A stretch of DNA of 29,538 nt from a virus: positions 1 through 29,538 of IMG/VR virus record IMGVR_UViG_3300040751_002651, one strand, 5' to 3'. The notes beneath the pieces are model-generated. The model was given only the letters and a program-made list of their open reading frames with translations, was not told where the DNA came from and did no database searches. The first letter of the stretch is position 1; each line of letters opens with the position of its first letter. Both the position numbers and the translations under genes were made by a program. Positions 25,973-29,538 of the stretch are shown piece by piece.

Positions 25973-26914
25973 ATGACTGATCAAGTACAAGGACAGGATG
26001 TTGAGCTCGATGATGACGAGAATGTTGTTGAAGCTCACGATCCTAAGAATGCCGAAGAACAGTCTGTAGCTTCTGTAAAGTCAGCTGAAGGTGCAGGTAA
26101 AACTGCAGCTAAGCGTAAGGGCGACAAAACCGGTGGCGATAAGATGGCGAAAGCCTCTGCTGGTGACCCTGAAAAGCACACAGAAGACTACGATTTTTCA
26201 GATGATTTAGAAGCTCTGATTTCAGAAGAAGCTACTTTATCTGAAGGTTTCAAAGGCAAAGCCGCAATCATCTTCGAAGCAGCAATTAAATCAAAGCTGA
26301 CCGAAGAAGTTGAGCGTCTCGAAGAAAATTATGCAACCGCACTGCAGGAAGAAGTTGACACATTCAAAGCCGATATGGTTGAGAAGGTTGACGGTTACCT
26401 GAACTACGTAGTTGAAAATTGGATGAAAGAGAACGAAGTTGCAATCCACAACGGTCTGCGTACCGAGATTGCAGAAGAGTTCATGGACAAACTGCAGGCC
26501 CTGTTCACAGAGTCCTACATTGCTGTTCCTGATTCCAAAGTTGACCTGGTTGACGATCTGGCCGAACAGAACGAAGCTCTGGAAGCTTCTCTGAACGAAC
26601 AGACTGAAGCAATGATCGAAATGAAAGAAGAGCTGGAAGTTTACAAGCGTTACGAAGTTATTCGTGAAGCAGCTCGCGATCTAGCGGAAACAGAAGTAGA
26701 GAAACTTGTTAAGCTTTCTGAAGATGTTGACTTTGTAAGCGAAGAAGTTTTCGCAGACAAAGTTGCAACTATCAAAGAAGCATACTTCAAAAAAGCAAAA
26801 GTTGCTACTACTACACCAATCACAGAAGCAGTTGAAGAAGACGAAGGCGAAGAACAAATCGTCGAAGGTTCAATGGCTGCTTATGTTCAAGCCCTCAGAA
26901 AATCAAATAAGTAA
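25973..26914 (+). CDS. 22: Major prohead scaffold protein gp22
   Basis: This is a 313-residue, highly charged, largely helical protein between 21 and 23 as in T4 (T4 gp22 about 269). The N-terminal ~75 residues are a disordered acidic/basic stretch (GKTAAKRKGDKTGGDKMAKA). The rest is helical and partly coiled coil (ERLEENYATALQEEVDTFKA, NEALEASLNEQTEAMIEMKE). Many candidate gp21 cleavage sites of (L/I)-x-E type are visible: ISE, LSE, LTE, ITE, IVE. It forms the internal core on which gp23 assembles, then is cut to peptides. AGGAGAG is its ribosome binding site. Confidence 0.92.
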   Translation: MTDQVQGQDVELDDDENVVEAHDPKNAEEQSVASVKSAEGAGKTAAKRKGDKTGGDKMAKASAGDPEKHTEDYDFSDDLEALISEEATLSEGFKGKAAIIFEAAIKSKLTEEVERLEENYATALQEEVDTFKADMVEKVDGYLNYVVENWMKENEVAIHNGLRTEIAEEFMDKLQALFTESYIAVPDSKVDLVDDLAEQNEALEASLNEQTEAMIEMKEELEVYKRYEVIREAARDLAETEVEKLVKLSEDVDFVSEEVFADKVATIKEAYFKKAKVATTTPITEAVEEDEGEEQIVEGSMAAYVQALRKSNK

Positions 26915-26929
26915 TTAGGAGATCCTTAA

Positions 26930-28255
26930 ATGGAAACTTATGATCGTTTAACCCAGAAATGGGCGCCAGTACTGAACGAAGGTACTGATATCAAAGACGC
27001 ACACCGTCGCGCAGTTACCGCAGTTATGCTGGAAAACCAGGAAAAAGCTTTCGCAGAGCAAGCCGGCCAGCAGAACTACCTGAGCGAAGCAGCTCCAGCA
27101 AACAACACTTCAGTTGCTGCTAACTGGAACCCAGTTCTGATTTCACTGGTACGTCGCGCAATGCCAAACATGATGGCATATGACGTTGCTGGCGTTCAGC
27201 CAATGACTGGCCCAACTGGCCTGATCTTCGCAATGAAGTCACGCTACAAAACAACCAAAGCAGGCGTTACTTCAGGCGACGAAGCACTGTTCGGTGAAGC
27301 AGCTGTTGGCTTCTCAGGCGACTCAGCAACAACCGGCAACGGTTCATCTTCAGGTCTGTCAGGTCTGACCGATTCAAACAGCGACGGTTCGCTGGACAAT
27401 GATCGTGTTGGTCCATACACAGGCGACGCGTACACCACTGCAGAAGCGGAAGCTCTGGGTGACGGCGTTGGCGAAACTTTTGCAGAAATGGGCTTCTCAA
27501 TCGAGAAAGCAACCGTAACTGCAAAGTCACGCGCACTGAAAGCAGAATACACTCTGGAACTGGCACAGGACCTGAAAGCAATCCACGGTCTGGACGCTGA
27601 AACAGAGCTGGCAAACATTCTGTCAACAGAAATCCTGGCGGAAATCAACCGTGAAGTTATCCGCACAATCAACAGCCAAGCTAAAACTGGCGCACTGACA
27701 GCAAACGTTGCTACCAAAGGTATCTTCGACCTGTCAAGCGATGCAGACGGCCGTTGGTCAGTTGAAAAGATCAAAGGTCTGATCCTTCAGCTGGAGCGTG
27801 AAGCAAACACAATCGCAAAAGAAACACGTCGCGGTAAAGGCAACTTCGCAATCGTTTCTTCAGACGTTGCTTCTGCACTTGCAGCTTCAGGCATGCTGGA
27901 CTACGCTCCTGCAATGTCAACAGCACTGAACGTTGACGACACAGGCAACACATTTGCTGGTACTCTGAACGGCCGCATGAAGATCTACATCGATCCATAT
28001 GCAACCGCAGACTACATCAACGTTGGCTACAAAGGTACTAACCCATATGACGCAGGTGTATTCTACTGCCCATACGTACCTCTGACCATGGTTCGTGCCG
28101 TTGCGGAAGAATCATTCCAGCCAAAAATCGGCTTCAAGACTCGTTACGGCATGGCGTCAAACCCATTCGTTGGCTCAGCTCCTGCAGACGGTCTGGCAAC
28201 AGCAAAAACCAACCAGTACTACAGAATCTTCCGCGTGGACAACATCCTGGCGTAA
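26930..28255 (+). CDS. 23: Major capsid protein gp23
   Basis: This is a 441-residue HK97-fold capsid protein, shorter than T4 gp23 (521). The family signatures are RLTQKWAPVLNE at the N-terminus, PNMMAYDVAGVQPMTGPTGL, the AEYTLELAQDLKAIHGLDAE spine helix region, IVSSDVASALAASGMLDY, and PLTMVRAVAEESFQPKIGF with KTRYGMASNPF at the end. A gp21-type cleavage site LSE/A lies at residues 51-54, so removal of the first 53 residues on maturation is predicted. Codons are markedly biased to CTG, AAC, ATC and GAC compared with the fibre genes, as expected of the most abundant protein. AGGAG at 26918-26922. A strong terminator follows. Confidence 0.97.
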   Translation: METYDRLTQKWAPVLNEGTDIKDAHRRAVTAVMLENQEKAFAEQAGQQNYLSEAAPANNTSVAANWNPVLISLVRRAMPNMMAYDVAGVQPMTGPTGLIFAMKSRYKTTKAGVTSGDEALFGEAAVGFSGDSATTGNGSSSGLSGLTDSNSDGSLDNDRVGPYTGDAYTTAEAEALGDGVGETFAEMGFSIEKATVTAKSRALKAEYTLELAQDLKAIHGLDAETELANILSTEILAEINREVIRTINSQAKTGALTANVATKGIFDLSSDADGRWSVEKIKGLILQLEREANTIAKETRRGKGNFAIVSSDVASALAASGMLDYAPAMSTALNVDDTGNTFAGTLNGRMKIYIDPYATADYINVGYKGTNPYDAGVFYCPYVPLTMVRAVAEESFQPKIGFKTRYGMASNPFVGSAPADGLATAKTNQYYRIFRVDNILA

Positions 28256-28297
28256 GTCTAAGTATAAAAAAAGAGAGGGGAACTAACCCTCCCAACT

Positions 28298-28322
28298 AGG
28301 AGCGCTTCGGCGCTCCTTTTTT
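28298..28322 (+). terminator. Intrinsic terminator after gene 23
   Basis: An 8-bp perfect stem AGGAGCGC / GCGCTCCT with a TTCG tetraloop is followed by six T (28317-28322). It is a textbook rho-independent terminator for the late transcript ending with gene 23. A weaker 5-bp GAGGG/CCCTC hairpin precedes it at 28275-28291. The T-tract overlaps the stop of the convergent minus-strand gene at 28321. Confidence 0.93.
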
Positions 28323-28617
28323 ATGCAATCCTCCAAGGATCTTGATCTTCAGTAACCAAGCTTTCAGAACCGTCGTATTCGTCGATGCGAAATTTAGTCC
28401 CCTCCGGCACCCAACGAATAACAACGTCATAAGCACCGTTAGAATATCCCAATCCCAGTTCATCACATAGCGCAGTTGCTTCATAAAATTTTTCATCCAG
28501 GAACAATTGGTTAAAACGAGCATCCATGGGGTCAACATCATTCCAAGTAGACCAACCAGCACCAAAGCCAGACGATACTGCTACTGCTACCATTCCGTCA
28601 CGCACAATCTTTTCCAT
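28321..28617 (-). CDS. Small phage protein of unknown function (minus strand)
   Basis: This is a 98-residue protein. The start is placed at ATG 28617 (MEKIVRDGMVAVAVSSGFGA), because GGAG (28626-28629) is 8 bases upstream; a GTG two codons earlier would leave too short a spacing. It contains GAGWSTWNDVDPMDARFNQL, then the acidic/aromatic YDVVIRWVPEGTKFRIDEYD, and ends DPWRIA. The EYDGSE segment is familiar from small uncharacterised proteins of large phages. No membrane segment or enzyme motif is seen. It is the last gene of the minus-strand trio and ends in the terminator of gene 23 (convergent). Function unknown; early or middle expression is inferred from strand and promoter. Confidence 0.75.
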   Translation of the reverse strand: MEKIVRDGMVAVAVSSGFGAGWSTWNDVDPMDARFNQLFLDEKFYEATALCDELGLGYSNGAYDVVIRWVPEGTKFRIDEYDGSESLVTEDQDPWRIA

Positions 28618-28632
28618 TTTCACTTCTCCATT

Positions 28633-28842
28633 TTAATCAGTATATTGGCTAGGAACTGCACTTGCGTCCCAGACATATTTGTTATAAGTTGGATCACCAA
28701 CAACTACCACATCATCGGGACCAACTTCGCTCCAAACACGATCGTCCATCCACCTGTTGTAGTATGCAGGACCACCCCAAACGCGTCGTGCACGTTCGTA
28801 AGTGGCCTGATCCATACCTACATAGTGGATAGTGCGATTCAT
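28633..28842 (-). CDS. Small phage protein of unknown function (minus strand)
   Basis: This is a 69-residue protein from ATG 28842, which overlaps the stop of the upstream gene by one base (TAATG on the minus strand). GGAAG 8 bases upstream serves as ribosome binding site. The sequence MNRTIHYVGMDQATYERARR then VWGGPAYYNRWMDDRVWSEV is rich in Trp, Tyr and Arg, with DDVVVVGD as a short beta segment. It looks like a compact soluble protein, maybe nucleic-acid binding by charge and aromatics, but that is a guess. Not recognised as any named family. Confidence 0.72.
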   Translation of the reverse strand: MNRTIHYVGMDQATYERARRVWGGPAYYNRWMDDRVWSEVGPDDVVVVGDPTYNKYVWDASAVPSQYTD

Positions 28843-29048
28843 TAGAAATCTTCCCAGTTCATTTTCATGCCTACGTTCATTTCTGCGTTACGCTTAGCCG
28901 ATTCGAAATCTACGAAAGGGCCAGCGGAGGTAAACTCATCAAGCAGACGGCCTTCAGGAGTGTAAACCATGTAACCATTGAAACCTTTGTGGATCTTGAC
29001 AGGCTTGATGGAGTTAACTGCTTCTTTGTATGCGTTGAAGATCATCAT
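28842..29048 (-). CDS. Small phage protein of unknown function (first of minus-strand operon)
   Basis: This is a 68-residue protein from ATG 29048 with AAGGA 8 bases upstream. MMIFNAYKEAVNSIKPVKIH is followed by GYMVYTPEGRLLDEF and PFVDFESAKRNAEMN, suggesting a small alpha/beta fold. It is the promoter-proximal gene of a tight three-gene operon that reads against the late genes. I do not recognise it. Good ribosome binding site, tight junctions and normal codon use support that it is real. Confidence 0.72.
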   Translation of the reverse strand: MMIFNAYKEAVNSIKPVKIHKGFNGYMVYTPEGRLLDEFTSAGPFVDFESAKRNAEMNVGMKMNWEDF

Positions 29049-29075
29049 GGTGTGTTTCCTTTTGTTGATATAGTA

Positions 29076-29104
29076 GATATAAGGCTTTTCATTTGAAATG
29101 TAAA
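29076..29104 (-). promoter_or_regulatory. Sigma70-like promoter for the minus-strand operon
   Basis: On the minus strand: TTTACA (29099-29104) as -35, a 17-base spacer, and TATATC (29076-29081) as -10, ending 27 bases before ATG 29048. This is a host-type promoter, in contrast to the late octamers on the plus strand, so the trio is probably transcribed early by unmodified host RNA polymerase. Confidence 0.65.
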
Positions 29105-29137
29105 CCCCCCATGTGCATTTTTTTCAGATTTTTTTCA

Positions 29138-29145
29138 TATAAATA
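29138..29145 (+). promoter_or_regulatory. T4-type late promoter (TATAAATA) for the last gene
   Basis: An exact TATAAATA, preceded by T-rich sequence, ends 24 bases before ATG 29170. It diverges from the sigma70-like promoter about 34 bases away on the other strand, giving a compact early/late divergent control region. Confidence 0.75.
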
Positions 29146-29169
29146 CACGTAAGCAACAGAGGATTAGTC

Positions 29170-29538
29170 ATGGCTACCACAGAATCTATATTAGAATCTA
29201 CTAACTTCTTACAGCCTTCTGGGTTCAAGTTGGTAGTGAACAGACGTCGATTTAAGAACTTGGAATTTTTTGCTACTAGTGTAATGCATCCAGATGTAAC
29301 CGTATCTGCTGGTGTTACACCATTCCGGCATGCTGACGTGTTTACTCCAGGTGACAAGCTAGAGTATGGCACGTTGACTGTAGATGTTATTTTAGACGAA
29401 AACATGAACGTGTACAAAGAGATGTTAGACTGGTGCAATAAATTGGTAGAGACCAAATACATTTCTCCTACCAATCAGCCAGATATGAGATTTGATAAAG
29501 ATATGTCCATTTATGACATTACGCTGTCGATTTTAAGC
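29170..29538 (+). CDS. gp19-like tail tube-fold structural protein (3' partial)
   Basis: The reading frame is open from ATG 29170 to the window edge (123 codons, no stop). GAGGA at 29159-29163 lies 6 bases upstream. The protein starts MATTESILESTNFLQPSGFK and continues LVVNRRRFKNLEFFATSVMH, then PDVTVSAGVTPFRHADVFTP, GDKLEYGTLTVDVILDEN and YKEMLDWCNKL. The order (strand pair, P-x-F, PGD-LEYG-L-V-ILDE, Y-E-L-W helix) is that of the T4 tail-tube (gp19) fold as I recall from paralogues in marine T4-like phages that act at the tube/baseplate junction. Its exact role (tube initiator, baseplate tube protein or completion protein) cannot be fixed here. Confidence 0.75.
   Translation, partial: MATTESILESTNFLQPSGFKLVVNRRRFKNLEFFATSVMHPDVTVSAGVTPFRHADVFTPGDKLEYGTLTVDVILDENMNVYKEMLDWCNKLVETKYISPTNQPDMRFDKDMSIYDITLSILS

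Noticed and set aside
27244-27774. 176-codon minus-strand open frame inside gene 23 (and 27267-27626, 27771-28004)
   Set aside because: Produced by the strong codon bias of the capsid gene; the start is unsupported and the sequence is low-complexity Ser/Ala/Arg.
28507-28845. 112-codon plus-strand open frame opposite the minus-strand operon
   Set aside because: It lies antisense to two genes with good ribosome binding sites and tight junctions; its product has no coding-like character.

Overview
The window is a continuous piece of a T4-like (Straboviridae/Kyanoviridae-type) myovirus genome. It carries the late structural and packaging module in T4 order: 13 (neck), 14 (neck), 15 (tail completion), 16 and 17 (terminase), 18 (sheath), 19 (tube), 20 (portal), 67 and 68 (prohead core), 21 (prohead protease), 22 (scaffold), 23 (major capsid). 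Several proteins are shorter than in coliphage T4 (gp17 537 aa, gp18 563 aa, gp23 441 aa). No gp24 vertex gene follows 23. The modular tail-fibre and beta-helix style resembles marine T4-like phages such as cyanophages and pelagiphages. The host cannot be read from the sequence.

Layout. (1) 2-16292 is an adhesion region: a 5'-truncated beta-helix-like structural protein, a small structural protein, a 1903-aa repeat-rich fibre, three tandem lectin-like (LamG/ConA-type) proteins, a second 1490-aa fibre, a discoidin (F5/8 C)-like protein, and a small tail-fibre assembly chaperone. (2) 16322-20789 is neck, tail completion and terminase. (3) 20871-23109 is sheath and tube. (4) 23174-28255 is portal, prohead core, protease, scaffold and capsid, ending in a strong UUCG-loop terminator at 28298-28322. 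(5) 28321-29048 is a three-gene minus-strand operon of small unknown proteins, driven by a sigma70-like promoter at 29076-29104. (6) From 29170 a new late gene, a gp19-like tube-fold protein, runs off the right edge.

Regulation. Five copies of the T4-type late promoter octamer TATAAATA lie just upstream of late genes: 10597, 16294, 20802, 25052 and 29138. They split the plus-strand genes into transcription units: fibre 2, neck/terminase, sheath/tube/portal, prohead/capsid, and the last gene. Most genes within units are spaced by a few bases or overlap (TAATG or ATGA junctions).

How the genes work together. Gp22, gp67 and gp68 build the prohead core on the gp20 portal. Gp23 assembles around it and gp21 matures the shell. 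Gp16/gp17 package DNA. Gp13/gp14/gp15 join head to the gp18/gp19 tail. The large fibres and the lectin/discoidin-like proteins probably recognise host surface glycans.

The most unusual part is the adhesin region. It holds 10 near-perfect 61-residue repeats with invariant histidines but extensively varied synonymous codons, modules shared between the two fibre genes, and a lectin cassette whose shared C-terminal motif also carries translation and promoter signals.
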